Below are positions 44,124 to 53,778 of a DNA stretch of 64,000 bases, piece after piece. This DNA is from Planctobacterium marinum. GTDB lineage: Bacteria > Pseudomonadota > Gammaproteobacteria > Enterobacterales > Alteromonadaceae. Below the pieces are notes generated by a model. The model ran no database searches. It worked only from the letters and a program-made list of their open reading frames with translations, and was not told the origin of the DNA. The position numbers were made by a program, and so were the translations under genes. The stretch spans positions 757,590 through 821,589 of the forward strand of contig NZ_JAJEWQ010000002.1 in assembly GCF_020687805.1 (NCBI RefSeq), given 5' to 3'. Within the stretch, counting starts at the first letter, position 1; every line of letters starts with the position of its first letter.

Positions 44124-44675
44124 TCATTTCAGAAAAGCTGCAAAACGCTTGCGCAAATGTTCTATCCCCAATTGCTGCATCAGCTCAATATTTCGTTCCG
44201 GAATAGCTTCCGGATTGCGATAGGTTTTTAGTACCGCGTCAATGCTGGACTCTCTGATGATATGAATAATCGGAAAGGGGGCTTTGTTGGTGAAATTGCT
44301 GGCATCGTCCGGGTCTTCTCCGGCAAATACATATTCCGGATGAAAACTGGCCAATTGATAGGTGCCGCTATAACCTGCTTCTTCTAACTGAATTTCACAG
44401 TATTCAAGCGCATCCAGATAACGATTAAAGTCTCTTAAATCTTGTGGGAAAACCAGTAACGTGGTTTCTATAGTCTCATTACTATCAAGCTGTTTGCAGG
44501 CTTGCAACACCTCATTGGCTATTTTCGGCAGTTTATTACCTGAAACACCCAGAAGCGCAACTTTGTTGGCGATATAAGGTTTTTTAGCAAATGGACATAA
44601 ATTGAGGCCGATAATGATGTCTTCAATCCAGCGCAACACTGCGCCGGATTCCGCTTCTGATAATGGGGTGAGCAT
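44124..44675 (-). CDS. DUF1415 family protein
   Basis: A 183-residue protein matching the DUF1415 pattern: WIEDIIIGLNLCPFAKKP near the N-terminus, then YCEIQLEEAGYSGTYQLASFHPEY, and PFPIIHIIRESSID with a C-terminal NIELMQQLG. The Cys and His in these conserved segments suggest an enzymatic or metal site, but the family function is unknown. Its start overlaps the folD stop by one base (TAATG), so it is translationally coupled to folD. Confidence 0.85.
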   Translation of the reverse strand: MLTPLSEAESGAVLRWIEDIIIGLNLCPFAKKPYIANKVALLGVSGNKLPKIANEVLQACKQLDSNETIETTLLVFPQDLRDFNRYLDALEYCEIQLEEAGYSGTYQLASFHPEYVFAGEDPDDASNFTNKAPFPIIHIIRESSIDAVLKTYRNPEAIPERNIELMQQLGIEHLRKRFAAFLK

Positions 44676-45532
44676 TATTCGGTGCGATAGTTTACGTAGG
44701 CTTCCAGAGTATTTTCAATCAAACTGGCTACCGTCATGGGACCAACACCGCCCGGTACCGGTGTAATCCAGCCCGCCCGTTCTCTGGCACTGTCAAATTC
44801 AACATCACCCACCAAACGGCCGTCGTCAACGCGGTTAATGCCCACGTCGATAACGATGGCACCAGGTTTAATCCAGCTACCAGGAATAAATTCGGGTTTG
44901 CCGACAGCGACCACTAAAATATCCGCCGTAGCGACATGGCTTTTTAAGTCTTTGGTAAACTTGTGACACACAGTAGTGGTGCATCCAGCCAGCAACAATT
45001 CCAGCGACATGGGACGGCCAACAATATTTGATGCACCCACGATAACGGCATTTAAACCCTTTACCGGCTTTTTGGTGGAATCAATCAGCGACATAATGCC
45101 TTTGGGGGTACATGGGCGCAGCGCTGGCATACGTTGCGCCAGACGACCGATATTGTATGGGTGAAAACCATCCACGTCTTTATTGGGATGGATGCGCTCC
45201 AGAATCAGATTTGCGTCTAAGCCTGCTGGCAAGGGAAGTTGCACTAAAATGCCGTCAACGTCTTTGTCTTCGTTCAGTTTATCAATGGTATTGAGCAGTT
45301 CTTCCTGCGTGGTATCTGACGGCAAATCATATGACTTCTCAACAAAGCCCACTTCGGCACAGGCTTTGCGTTTATTCTGAACATATACTTGTGAGGCTGG
45401 ATCTGCACCTACCAGCACTACTGCAAGGCCAGGTGCACGTTTGTTTGCCGAAACTATGGCATCAACCTGGGTGGCGACTTTCTGTCGAATGTGTTTTGCG
45501 TGAAGTTTTCCATCGATTAATTGAGCGGACAT
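44675..45532 (-). CDS. folD: Methylenetetrahydrofolate dehydrogenase / methenyltetrahydrofolate cyclohydrolase
   Basis: A 285-residue bifunctional enzyme of one-carbon metabolism, interconverting 5,10-methylene-, methenyl- and 10-formyl-tetrahydrofolate with [17 protein letters not shown] supplies the catalytic Lys, QLPLPAGLD the folate site, and the Rossmann part shows [13 protein letters not shown]. The C-terminal [12 protein letters not shown]-type segment (here [13 protein letters not shown]) is intact. E. coli FolD is 288 residues. It leads the two-gene operon with DUF1415. Confidence 0.95.
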   Translation of the reverse strand: MSAQLIDGKLHAKHIRQKVATQVDAIVSANKRAPGLAVVLVGADPASQVYVQNKRKACAEVGFVEKSYDLPSDTTQEELLNTIDKLNEDKDVDGILVQLPLPAGLDANLILERIHPNKDVDGFHPYNIGRLAQRMPALRPCTPKGIMSLIDSTKKPVKGLNAVIVGASNIVGRPMSLELLLAGCTTTVCHKFTKDLKSHVATADILVVAVGKPEFIPGSWIKPGAIVIDVGINRVDDGRLVGDVEFDSARERAGWITPVPGGVGPMTVASLIENTLEAYVNYRTE

Positions 45533-45665
45533 ATTTTTTGATATACTAATGAGATTGCAATGCAGTTTATTTTCTCATGATCGCTTGCTGTTAAGCAATC
45601 TTTCATCCGGGCAAAAATCAATTGGGCCTAAGTGTGGGGCCAACCTGAATCAGTAAGGGAACAAG

Positions 45666-46310
45666 GTGGATATTAATTACGCTGAAATATTTGGCTATTG
45701 CGCTTCTGCGGTTATTGCGTTTTCATTGACCCGCAGTTCCATTGTGCAATTGCGTTGGATCAATCTGTTCGGCGCATCCTCAATGTGTTTGTACGGGGTA
45801 ATCATCAACGCTTACCCGGTGGTAGTGCTGAACGCGTTTATCACACTGACCAATATTTTTTATATACGCAAATTTGTGTATCACACAAATCACGACTTCA
45901 CGATTTTAAGAACACAATCCAGATCCCACTACATGAGCTTTTTTCTGGATTATCATCGCAATGAAATTAATCAGTTTTTCCCCAAGTTCTTTAAACGCCT
46001 GGAAGACGATAATCGCGAGTTTTATGTCTTACTGGACGGAACTCAGGTGGTGGGAGTACTCTCCGGCATTAAAAATCAGGCACAGGCACCCACCGGTATT
46101 GTTGTTGATTTTGATTTTGTTGTGCCACAATATCGGGATTGTCGGTTAGGAGTGTTTGCTTTAGGTGCCGAACAGGGCCTCAAAAAACTCACCGGATATG
46201 AGTTAATCGGGGCAAAGGCAGACAGTGTCGAACACGAACGATATTTAGAAACGCTCAATTTTAAACCTGCCGGAAAAGGGATCTGGACCTACGAGGGAAT
46301 GATTCACTAG
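45666..46310 (+). CDS. Membrane protein with YgjV-like N-terminus and a GNAT-like soluble C-terminal domain
   Basis: A 214-residue protein. The first 80 residues form two or three hydrophobic helices (YCASAVIAFSLT, WINLFGASSMCLYGVII, VVVLNAFITLTNIFYI) resembling the YgjV inner-membrane family. A soluble part of about 130 residues follows; its VVGVLSGI and VDFDFVVPQYRD segments and the closing YLETLNFKPAGKG look like a small N-acetyltransferase fold. The acetyl-CoA loop is not clearly conserved, so activity is uncertain. It starts at GTG 45666 with AAGGGA at 45655-45660. It stands alone and no function is assigned. Confidence 0.65.
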   Translation: MDINYAEIFGYCASAVIAFSLTRSSIVQLRWINLFGASSMCLYGVIINAYPVVVLNAFITLTNIFYIRKFVYHTNHDFTILRTQSRSHYMSFFLDYHRNEINQFFPKFFKRLEDDNREFYVLLDGTQVVGVLSGIKNQAQAPTGIVVDFDFVVPQYRDCRLGVFALGAEQGLKKLTGYELIGAKADSVEHERYLETLNFKPAGKGIWTYEGMIH

Positions 46311-46393
46311 GTTGAATATGCAACCTGGTTTGTGCGGGATTTGTCCGAAATGACGCTTTTTTCAGCATGTAAAAAAAACCTGATAAAAAGTGT

Positions 46394-46422
46394 TTGACTG
46401 GTGGGGGGCAAATCAGTAATAT
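46394..46422 (+). promoter_or_regulatory. Strong stable-RNA promoter for the tRNA cluster
   Basis: TTGACT (46394-46399), a 17-base spacer and TAATAT (46417-46422), followed by a GCGCCCCCCG discriminator. GC-rich discriminators are typical of stringently controlled tRNA promoters. A GGGGGGC tract in the spacer is complementary to the discriminator. Confidence 0.75.
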
Positions 46423-46466
46423 GCGCCCCCCGTAGCAAGGCAGATATTGCTGGCTACGTCAGGATA

Positions 46467-46543
46467 CGGTGAGTAGCGCAGCTTGGTAGCGCACTTGGTT
46501 TGGGTCCAAGGGGTCGCAGGTTCAAATCCTGTCTCACCGACCA
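46467..46543 (+). tRNA. tRNA-Pro (TGG), copy 1
   Basis: A 77-base cloverleaf with encoded CCA; anticodon stem CTTGG/CCAAG and loop TTTGGGT with anticodon TGG at 46501-46503. It is the first of four tRNAs on one transcript and identical in sequence to the copy at 46791. Confidence 0.97.
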
Positions 46544-46561
46544 CTCCTGAGAAGTGACCGT

Positions 46562-46638
<77 letters not shown>

Positions 46639-46675
46639 TTCAGTGTTGCTTCGGCGAAATAGTAAAAGTCCAAAT

Positions 46676-46752
46676 GGTGGGCGTAGCTCAGTTGGTAGAG
46701 CCCCGGATTGTGATTCCGGTTGTCGTGGGTTCAAGTCCCATCGTCCACCCCA
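46676..46752 (+). tRNA. tRNA-His (GTG)
   Basis: A 77-base gene including the extra G-1 paired to C73, the His identity element. The anticodon GTG is at 46710-46712 in loop TTGTGAT. CCA is encoded. Confidence 0.96.
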
Positions 46753-46790
46753 TTTGGCTTCCTGTCGTCTGTTAAAAATTCCTAATATTT

Positions 46791-46867
46791 CGGTGAGTAG
46801 CGCAGCTTGGTAGCGCACTTGGTTTGGGTCCAAGGGGTCGCAGGTTCAAATCCTGTCTCACCGACCA
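46791..46867 (+). tRNA. tRNA-Pro (TGG), copy 2
   Basis: A 77-base gene identical base for base to the copy at 46467; anticodon TGG at 46825-46827. The Arg-His-Pro order resembles the E. coli argX-hisR-leuT-proM cluster without the Leu gene. Confidence 0.97.
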
Positions 46868-46970
46868 TTTCCAAAACGGAAACCCGCACGCTTAAGTCAG
46901 ATTTAGACACCACTGGATGGTCGAATCCGCAGCAATAAAGTCTCAGCTTTATAATTTCTCCTGTTTAGTC

Positions 46971-46999
46971 TCGACTATCAACCAGACTGCCGCTATAAT
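46971..46999 (+). promoter_or_regulatory. Candidate tig promoter
   Basis: TCGACT (46971-46976), a 17-base spacer and a perfect TATAAT (46994-46999). The roughly 160-base leader up to tig has no ORF with a ribosome-binding site. The stretch 46868-47161 otherwise holds nothing I can name. Confidence 0.55.
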
Positions 47000-47161
47000 A
47001 TCGCGTCTTTTTTATCAGGTGACGCGCCAGATCGTGTAAAAGCTAACTCGGGAGCCCGTTTCCCAAGCGACTTACCTTCACTTAAACGGTTATTCGTAAA
47101 GTTGAGTTATCTGGCCTAAATTACAATTAAATGTGCGTTCAGGCACTATAGAGGTAGAAGA

Positions 47162-48466
47162 ATGCAAGTATCAGTCGAGGCAAAGGAAGGTTTAGAACGC
47201 CGTCTCACTATTACTGTTCCTGCAGATACAATCGATTCTGCAGTTAAATCCCGTTTGCAACAATTAGCAAAGACTCAAAGAATTAATGGCTTCCGTCCTG
47301 GTAAAGTGCCGGTTTCTGTTATTAAAAAGCGTTTTGGCACGGCTGTTCGTCAGGAAATCGCTGGCGAAGTGATGCAGCGCAATTTTTATCAGGCAGTTAT
47401 GCAGGAAAAATTGAATCCTGCCGGCATGCCTGCTTTTGAAATGAAGTCCGACAAAGACGGTGAAGATCTGGAATTTGTGGCTTCTTTTGAAGTTTACCCG
47501 GAATTCGAAGTAAAGAATCTTGATGCCATCAAAGTTGAGAAAACGGTTGTTGAAATCAACGATGAAGACGTTGACACTATGATGGACACGCTGCGCAAGC
47601 AACATGCTAATTGGGTTGAATCTCAGGATGCTGCTGCGGCTGACTCTCGCGTAGTTGTTGACTTTGTTGGTACGATTGACGGCGAAGAATTTGAAGGTGG
47701 CAAGTCTGAAGATTTCGTCCTGGAGATGGGCAAATCTCGCATGATTCCTGGTTTCGAAGACCCAATCGTTGGCAAAAAAGCCGGTGAAGAATTGGTTGCA
47801 GAAGTGACGTTCCCTGAAGAATATCACGCTGAAAACCTGAAAGGTAAAGACGCTAAATTTGCGATTACTGTGAAAAAAGTTGAAGTTCAGGAATTACCTG
47901 AGATTAATGAAGAATTCGCTAAATTATTCGGTGTAGAAGACGGTAGTGTTGACGCTTTGCGTGCTGAAGTTACCCGCAACATGAAGCGTGAACTGGACCA
48001 AACTTTGCGCTCTCAATTAAAAGAGCAGGTGATCACCGGTTTGATTGAAAACAATCAGGTGGATTTACCTGAAGCATTGATCAAGCAGGAAATTGGCGCA
48101 CTTAAGCAGCAAGCAATGCAACGCTTTGGTAATAATGGTAACGCGCAGAACATGCCTGAACTACCTGATGACCTGTTTGCAGACAACGCGAAGAAGCGCG
48201 TATCTGTGGGTCTGATTCTGGGTGAAGTGATCAAGTCTAAAGAGTTAAAAGTTGACCAGGCTAAAGTTGACGCCCTGATTGAAACCAATGCTTCTGCGTA
48301 TGAAGATCCGCAAGAAGTAATTGAGTATTACAAAACCAATCAGGAATTAATGCAACAAATGCAGAATCTGGCACTTGAAGATCAGGCAATTGACATTATC
48401 TTAGAAGAAGCGAATGTCACCGAAGTTGCTAAAAAGTTTGACGAAGTGATGAATAAAACAGCATAA
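47162..48466 (+). CDS. tig: Trigger factor, ribosome-associated chaperone
   Basis: A 434-residue chaperone and prolyl isomerase that binds nascent chains at the ribosome exit. The ribosome-docking loop GFRPGKVP is at 43-50, the FKBP-like domain spans about 150-245 ([17 protein letters not shown]), and a helical C-terminal chaperone domain follows. E. coli TF has 432 residues. It heads the conserved tig-clpP-clpX-lon block. Confidence 0.97.
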   Translation: MQVSVEAKEGLERRLTITVPADTIDSAVKSRLQQLAKTQRINGFRPGKVPVSVIKKRFGTAVRQEIAGEVMQRNFYQAVMQEKLNPAGMPAFEMKSDKDGEDLEFVASFEVYPEFEVKNLDAIKVEKTVVEINDEDVDTMMDTLRKQHANWVESQDAAAADSRVVVDFVGTIDGEEFEGGKSEDFVLEMGKSRMIPGFEDPIVGKKAGEELVAEVTFPEEYHAENLKGKDAKFAITVKKVEVQELPEINEEFAKLFGVEDGSVDALRAEVTRNMKRELDQTLRSQLKEQVITGLIENNQVDLPEALIKQEIGALKQQAMQRFGNNGNAQNMPELPDDLFADNAKKRVSVGLILGEVIKSKELKVDQAKVDALIETNASAYEDPQEVIEYYKTNQELMQQMQNLALEDQAIDIILEEANVTEVAKKFDEVMNKTA

Positions 48467-48506
48467 CCGTTTTATTGTTTGACTTTCTGTTTAGCAAACT
48501 GCATAA

Positions 48507-48537
48507 ATGCTCGGTACTTACCGAGCATTTTTATTTT
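48507..48537 (+). terminator. Intrinsic terminator after tig
   Basis: Stem ATGCTCGG / CCGAGCAT with a six-base loop, then TTTTATTTT. A TTGACT-N17-CATAAA promoter-like pair (48479-48507) ends at its left edge, so clpP transcripts could start at the terminator itself. Confidence 0.75.
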
Positions 48538-48553
48538 GAGAACCAAAAAAAAT

Positions 48554-49210
48554 ATGATCTATACTCCGCAAAATTCATTAAATCTACAAAACTCCTCTGT
48601 CGACAATGCACTTGTTCCCATGGTAGTTGAGCAAACTGCTAAAGGTGAGCGTTCTTACGATATCTATTCTCGACTGCTTAAAGAAAACGTCATCTTCCTG
48701 GTGGGTCAGGTAGAAGACCACATGGCAAATTTAATCGTAGCGCAGTTGTTGTTCCTGGAAGCGGAGAATCCGGAAAAAGATATTTATCTATACATTAATT
48801 CTCCGGGTGGCTCTGTCACTGCCGGTATGGCAATTTACGACACCATGAATTTTATTAAACCCGATGTGAGCACTGTTTGTATTGGACAGGCCGCGAGCAT
48901 GGGCGCATTTTTGTTATCGGGTGGTGCTAAGGGTAAGCGTTATTGCCTGAATAACTCCCGGGTAATGATTCATCAACCGTTGAGCGGTTTCCAGGGCCAG
49001 GCTTCTGACATTGAAATACATGCCAAAGAAACACTGTCCATCAAAGAGAAGTTAAACCGCTTATTGGCTGATCATACCGGCCAGGACTATGAAACGGTTG
49101 TGAGAGATACCGATCGCGATAATTTTATGTCCGCCAAACAAGCCAAGGATTATGGTATTGTTGACCAGGTATTATCCAGTCGTGATGATGTATTAAAAAC
49201 CAAAGAATAA
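48554..49210 (+). CDS. clpP: ATP-dependent Clp protease proteolytic subunit
   Basis: A 218-residue serine protease subunit that forms the double-heptamer chamber of ClpXP/ClpAP. The catalytic triad is intact: Ser115 in GQAASMGAF, His140 in MIHQP and Asp189 in RDTDRDNF. A short propeptide precedes the [10 protein letters not shown] motif. ATG 48554 gives the family N-terminus; the frame extends to 48479 through the terminator. clpX follows 96 bases later. Confidence 0.96.
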   Translation: MIYTPQNSLNLQNSSVDNALVPMVVEQTAKGERSYDIYSRLLKENVIFLVGQVEDHMANLIVAQLLFLEAENPEKDIYLYINSPGGSVTAGMAIYDTMNFIKPDVSTVCIGQAASMGAFLLSGGAKGKRYCLNNSRVMIHQPLSGFQGQASDIEIHAKETLSIKEKLNRLLADHTGQDYETVVRDTDRDNFMSAKQAKDYGIVDQVLSSRDDVLKTKE

Positions 49211-49306
49211 GCTAAACTTTAGGTGGGGATGAATCATAATTGTAAATAATCCCCCATTTGTGGTAAATGTTAGGAATTAGACTCTAATACACTAGAGGCG
49301 TGGTAA

Positions 49307-50584
49307 ATGAGTGATCAACAAAGTGGTGAAGGCGACAATAAATTACTTTATTGCTCCTTTTGTGGCAAAAGTCAGCATGAAGTAAGAAAGTTAATTGCCG
49401 GACCATCTGTTTTTATATGTGATGAATGCGTTGAGCTTTGCAATGATATTATTCGGGAAGAAATAAAAGAGATTTCACCCAAGAAAAAGCAAGACGCTTT
49501 ACCCAAACCTCAGGAAATTCACAGTCACCTTGATGACTATGTGATTGGGCAGGAATACGCGAAAAAGGTCCTGTCTGTTGCTGTTTACAATCACTACAAA
49601 CGATTGAGAAATGGCGATGTTCACGATGGGGTTGAACTGGGTAAAAGTAATATTTTGCTGATCGGTCCTACTGGTAGCGGTAAAACACTGCTGGCAGAGA
49701 CCTTGGCGAGATTGTTAGATGTACCATTTACAATGGCCGACGCCACCACACTAACCGAGGCTGGTTATGTGGGGGAGGATGTGGAAAACATCATTCAAAA
49801 GCTATTGCAGAAATGTGATTATGACGTAGAAAAGGCGCAACGCGGTATTGTGTATATCGATGAAATCGACAAGATTTCTCGTAAATCAGATAATCCGTCG
49901 ATTACCCGCGATGTATCCGGTGAAGGTGTGCAACAGGCGTTGCTGAAACTGATTGAAGGTACGGTTGCCTCGGTGCCGCCACAAGGCGGGCGCAAGCACC
50001 CACAACAAGAGTTTTTGCAGGTTGATACCTCAAAGATCCTGTTTATATGTGGTGGTGCGTTTGCAGGCCTGGATAAAATCATCGAACAGCGAGCCAATAC
50101 CGGAACAGGCATTGGATTTGGTGCGCAGGTAAAAAGTGCTGACAACAGCCGCTCAGTGAGTGATTTGTTTCAGCAGGTAGAGCCTGAAGATTTGGTTAAA
50201 TATGGGTTAATTCCTGAGTTTATCGGTCGTCTGCCGGTGGTGACCAGCCTGGAAGAATTAAACGAAGAAGCTTTAATTCAAATCCTTAAAGAACCTAAAA
50301 ATGCTCTGACTAAGCAGTATGGCGCTTTATTCTCTCTGGAGAATGTTGAATTAGAGTTCAGGGATGATGCACTGAACGCTATTGCCAAAAAAGCCATGGT
50401 GCGCAAAACAGGTGCCCGAGGTTTACGCTCTATTGTCGAGGGCGTTTTACTGGATACGATGTACGAACTGCCATCGTTAAAAGATGTCAGCAAAGTGGTA
50501 ATCGACGACAGTGTCATAAAAGGAGAATCGAAACCGATACTGATTTATGACAACACCGCCGATAAAAAGGCCGCTTCAGAATAA
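49307..50584 (+). CDS. clpX: ATP-dependent Clp protease ATP-binding subunit ClpX
   Basis: A 425-residue AAA+ unfoldase that feeds substrates to ClpP. The N-terminal zinc domain has Cys16, 19, 38 and 41. Walker A is GPTGSGKT, Walker [10 protein letters not shown], and the pore loop follows. The IGFGAQVKS region corresponds to the ClpP-binding IGF loop. E. coli ClpX is 424 residues. Confidence 0.97.
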   Translation: MSDQQSGEGDNKLLYCSFCGKSQHEVRKLIAGPSVFICDECVELCNDIIREEIKEISPKKKQDALPKPQEIHSHLDDYVIGQEYAKKVLSVAVYNHYKRLRNGDVHDGVELGKSNILLIGPTGSGKTLLAETLARLLDVPFTMADATTLTEAGYVGEDVENIIQKLLQKCDYDVEKAQRGIVYIDEIDKISRKSDNPSITRDVSGEGVQQALLKLIEGTVASVPPQGGRKHPQQEFLQVDTSKILFICGGAFAGLDKIIEQRANTGTGIGFGAQVKSADNSRSVSDLFQQVEPEDLVKYGLIPEFIGRLPVVTSLEELNEEALIQILKEPKNALTKQYGALFSLENVELEFRDDALNAIAKKAMVRKTGARGLRSIVEGVLLDTMYELPSLKDVSKVVIDDSVIKGESKPILIYDNTADKKAASE

Positions 50585-50585
50585 T

Positions 50586-50614
50586 AAAAAGGCTCTTAAG
50601 AGCCTTTATTATTT
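50586..50614 (+). terminator. Intrinsic terminator after clpX
   Basis: A perfect palindrome AAAGGCTCTTAAGAGCCTTT (50588-50607) followed by ATTATTTTT, immediately after the clpX stop. Confidence 0.8.
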
Positions 50615-50640
50615 TTATTCGAGGGCTCCACAAATCAGTA

Positions 50641-50668
50641 TTTGATCTTTCTCTTTCGAGCCCCATAT
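50641..50668 (+). promoter_or_regulatory. Candidate sigma-32 (heat-shock) promoter of lon
   Basis: TTTGATC (50641-50647), a 13-base spacer and CCCCATAT (50661-50668), close to the sigma-32 consensus CTTGAAA-N11-16-CCCCATNT. A start about ten bases later would leave a leader of roughly 25 bases before lon, which is sigma-32 controlled in E. coli. Confidence 0.55.
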
Positions 50669-50698
50669 TCATACAAAAATGTAAACGAGTTAATCAGC

Positions 50699-53059
50699 AT
50701 GAGTGAACAGCGAGAAAATCGCATTGAAATGCCGGTACTGGCGTTGCGAGATGTGGTGGTCTACCCCCACATGGTTATTCCCCTATTTGTCGGCAGAGAA
50801 ATGTCGATCCGTTGTTTAGAAGCGGCAATGGATAATGATAAGCAAATCTTTCTGGTGGCGCAAAAAGATGCCGCAGTAGATGACCCTAAAGAAGAGGATA
50901 TCTATTCGGTTGGTACCATTGCTACCATTTTACAGCTTTTAAAGTTACCAGACGGTACCGTGAAGGTTCTGGTAGAAGGAACAGTACGGGGCAAAATCGC
51001 TGAGTATCTGCAAACTGACGATTATTTCGTAGCCAGTGTGGAAACCGCGCACAGTGCGTCTTTGTCTGAATCCGAGCAGGAAGTATTGATACGTTCCGCG
51101 GTGTCGCAGTTTGAAGGCTATGTCAAACTCAACAAGAAGATCCCACCTGAAGTACTGACTTCGCTGAACGGCATTGAAGATGCCGCGCGTCTGGCTGACA
51201 CCATGGCGGCTCACATGCCACTTAAACTGGCCGAAAAGCAAAAAGTGCTGGAGATGAACGATGTCGCAGAGCGGCTCGAATATCTGATGGCGCTGATGGA
51301 AGGTGAGATCGACCTGTTGCAGGTGGAAAAGAAGATCCGCACCCGGGTTAAAAAGCAGATGGAAAAAAGCCAGCGTGAGTACTATCTGAATGAGCAAATG
51401 AAAGCCATTCAGAAAGAACTGGGTGAGCTGGATGAAGCACCTGATGAATTTGAAGCGCTAAACAAAAAAATCGCTGACGCCAAAATGCCGGAAGAGGCCA
51501 AAGAAAAAGCAACATCTGAGTTGAATAAACTGAAGATGATGTCACCCATGTCAGCGGAAGCTACTGTGGTCAGAAGTTACATTGACTGGTTGATCAATGT
51601 CCCTTGGTATAAACGCAGTAAAGTGAAAAAAGATTTAAACAATGCGCAAAAGATTCTGGATGAGGACCATTATGGTCTGGGGAAAGTAAAAGAGCGCATC
51701 ATCGAATATTTAGCCGTGCAACAACGGGTCCGTAAGCTCAAGGGGCCTATTTTGTGCTTAGTGGGACCTCCCGGTGTAGGTAAAACCTCCCTGGGGCAAT
51801 CTATCGCTAAAGCAGCGGGGCGGAAGTACGTACGCATGGCCTTAGGTGGGGTCAGAGACGAAGCAGAAATTCGCGGCCATCGCCGAACTTACATCGGCTC
51901 CTTACCTGGCAAACTGATTCAGAAAATGGCCAAGGTGGAAGTTAAAAACCCGCTATTTTTGTTGGATGAGATTGACAAAATGTCATCTGACATGCGCGGT
52001 GACCCGGCGTCAGCGCTGTTGGAGGTACTGGATCCGGAACAGAACAACAGTTTCAGTGATCACTACCTTGAAGTGGATTACGACTTATCCGACGTTATGT
52101 TTGTTGCCACGTCAAACAGTATGAATATACCTGGTCCATTGCTGGACCGGATGGAAGTGATTCGTCTGTCGGGCTACACCGAAGATGAAAAACTTAACAT
52201 TGCGCAGCGGCACTTAGTGAAAAAACAAATGTCTCGCAATGGCCTAAAACAGGGCGAGCTGGAAATCGAAGAGTCAGCGATCATTGGTGTCATTCGCTAT
52301 TACACCCGCGAGGCTGGTGTCAGGGCGCTGGAGCGTGAAATATCCAAGATTTGCCGCAAAGCAGTTAAACAGATCTTATTGAACAAAAAAGCCGATAAAG
52401 TTGTGGTGAATCAGGACAACCTGAAAGAGTACCTGGGTGTACAACGCCACGATTATGGCAAAGCGGACAAAAATAATCAGATTGGCCAGGTTACCGGATT
52501 GGCCTGGACACAGGTCGGCGGGGACTTGCTTACGATTGAAGCAACCTCAGTACCTGGAAAAGGTAAAACAACCTTTACCGGCTCGCTGGGCGATGTCATG
52601 CAGGAATCGATACAAACTGCCATGACGGTAGTGCGCAGCCGCGCTGATAAATTGCGCATTAATCCAGAGTTTCACGAAAAAAGAGATATCCATGTGCATG
52701 TGCCTGAAGGCGCTACGCCTAAAGATGGTCCAAGTGCGGGTATTGCTATGTGCACGGCACTGGTATCCAGTCTGACCGGTAACCCGGTGAAATGCGACGT
52801 TGCCATGACCGGGGAAATCACATTGCGTGGTGAAGTGCTGGCAATTGGCGGACTCAAGGAAAAATTATTAGCCGCACACCGCGGTGGAATCAAGGTCGTA
52901 GTTATACCTAAGGATAACGAGCGAGACTTGGAAGAGATCCCTGAGAATGTTAAAAGAGACCTGTCAATTCATCCTGTACAGTGGATTGACGAAGTTTTGA
53001 ACCTTGCTCTGGAAGAGAACCCGCAAGGTTTTGAACCTGTTCAGGCTAATATTGCTTAA
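50699..53059 (+). CDS. lon: ATP-dependent Lon protease
   Basis: A 786-residue AAA+ protease (E. coli 784). The N-terminal LON domain has [21 protein letters not shown], Walker A is GPPGVGKTS, Walker [10 protein letters not shown], and the Ser-Lys dyad is Ser679 (DGPSAGIAM) and Lys722 (GGLKEKLL), the same numbers as in E. coli. It degrades misfolded and regulatory proteins. ATG 50699 matches the family start; the frame begins at 50642 inside the promoter. hupB and ppiD follow in the usual order. Confidence 0.97.
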   Translation: MSEQRENRIEMPVLALRDVVVYPHMVIPLFVGREMSIRCLEAAMDNDKQIFLVAQKDAAVDDPKEEDIYSVGTIATILQLLKLPDGTVKVLVEGTVRGKIAEYLQTDDYFVASVETAHSASLSESEQEVLIRSAVSQFEGYVKLNKKIPPEVLTSLNGIEDAARLADTMAAHMPLKLAEKQKVLEMNDVAERLEYLMALMEGEIDLLQVEKKIRTRVKKQMEKSQREYYLNEQMKAIQKELGELDEAPDEFEALNKKIADAKMPEEAKEKATSELNKLKMMSPMSAEATVVRSYIDWLINVPWYKRSKVKKDLNNAQKILDEDHYGLGKVKERIIEYLAVQQRVRKLKGPILCLVGPPGVGKTSLGQSIAKAAGRKYVRMALGGVRDEAEIRGHRRTYIGSLPGKLIQKMAKVEVKNPLFLLDEIDKMSSDMRGDPASALLEVLDPEQNNSFSDHYLEVDYDLSDVMFVATSNSMNIPGPLLDRMEVIRLSGYTEDEKLNIAQRHLVKKQMSRNGLKQGELEIEESAIIGVIRYYTREAGVRALEREISKICRKAVKQILLNKKADKVVVNQDNLKEYLGVQRHDYGKADKNNQIGQVTGLAWTQVGGDLLTIEATSVPGKGKTTFTGSLGDVMQESIQTAMTVVRSRADKLRINPEFHEKRDIHVHVPEGATPKDGPSAGIAMCTALVSSLTGNPVKCDVAMTGEITLRGEVLAIGGLKEKLLAAHRGGIKVVVIPKDNERDLEEIPENVKRDLSIHPVQWIDEVLNLALEENPQGFEPVQANIA

Positions 53060-53214
53060 AAAATAAACACATATGCAATTTTTTGAGATAAAAGCACATT
53101 TAAGGCTTCCCAATCCGTAAACTGGTGGTAGCCTTTTGATGTGTCCCGCTAGAACCCTTGCCACGCAAGGGGTGGCGGTAAATCGTTAATTTTGAAAAAA
53201 TTGTTAAACATCGC

Positions 53215-53243
53215 TTGAAGTTCGTGTTCAAGCTTGTTATAAC
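53215..53243 (+). promoter_or_regulatory. Candidate hupB promoter
   Basis: TTGAAG (53215-53220), a 17-base spacer, then TATAAC (53238-53243) preceded by a TGn extended -10. It lies about 58 bases upstream of the GTG start. A seven-base-pair hairpin with a CAC loop sits just upstream (53155-53171). Confidence 0.65.
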
Positions 53244-53300
53244 GGTTCCGCAACAACAAATGCGGAACAATAAATAATAACAATTGAAGGGGATGATATT

Positions 53301-53573
53301 GTGAACAAGTCTCAACTTATCGACGCGATTGCAGAGAACGCTGACATTTCTAAAGCCGCTGCTGGCAGAGCTTTAGACGCTTTCACTGACGCTGTAACAG
53401 AGGCTCTTAAAAACGACGACCAGGTTGCTTTAGTTGGCTTTGGTACTTTCTCAGTTCGTGAACGCTCTGCTCGCAGTGGCCGTAACCCACAAACTGGTGA
53501 GACTATTCAAATCTCTGCTGCTAAGGTTCCTTCTTTCAAAGCTGGTAAAGCATTGAAAGATGCATGTAACTAA
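53301..53573 (+). CDS. hupB: DNA-binding protein HU-beta
   Basis: A 90-residue histone-like nucleoid protein. It has the [20 protein letters not shown] start and the [11 protein letters not shown] region. The DNA-bending arm sequence is [13 protein letters not shown], and the protein ends [11 protein letters not shown]. The start is GTG with AAGGGG at 53287-53292. Position after lon supports hupB rather than hupA. Confidence 0.96.
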   Translation: MNKSQLIDAIAENADISKAAAGRALDAFTDAVTEALKNDDQVALVGFGTFSVRERSARSGRNPQTGETIQISAAKVPSFKAGKALKDACN

Positions 53574-53594
53574 GAGCAACTTATTTGAATAATT

Positions 53595-53621
53595 AAAAAG
53601 GGCGATAACTCGCCCTTTTTT
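53595..53621 (+). terminator. Intrinsic terminator after hupB
   Basis: Stem AAAAAGGGCGA / TCGCCCTTTTT with a TAAC loop and a T6 run, 22 bases after the stop codon. Confidence 0.88.
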
Positions 53622-53778
53622 GATCCTAAAATTGAATCTTCTTTCGTCCGTGAACTCACTCTGTAACTCCTGCCTGTCAAAAGTCCAAAATTAATCCTAT
53701 TTCTGGTGTGCAAATCGGCCTGGTGTTGCGGTATAATCCCGCGCGAAATTGATTTTGAGGTGATGAAGAGAAAGCCTA

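Noticed and set aside
44675-45666. Frameshift suspected at the folD-DUF1415 junction
   Set aside because: Both proteins are full length with intact family ends; the one-base overlap is ordinary translational coupling.
48479-48507. Sigma-70 promoter for clpP (TTGACT-N17-CATAAA)
   Set aside because: Its -10 ends at the tig terminator stem and is only moderately close to consensus, so it is mentioned under the terminator but not called.
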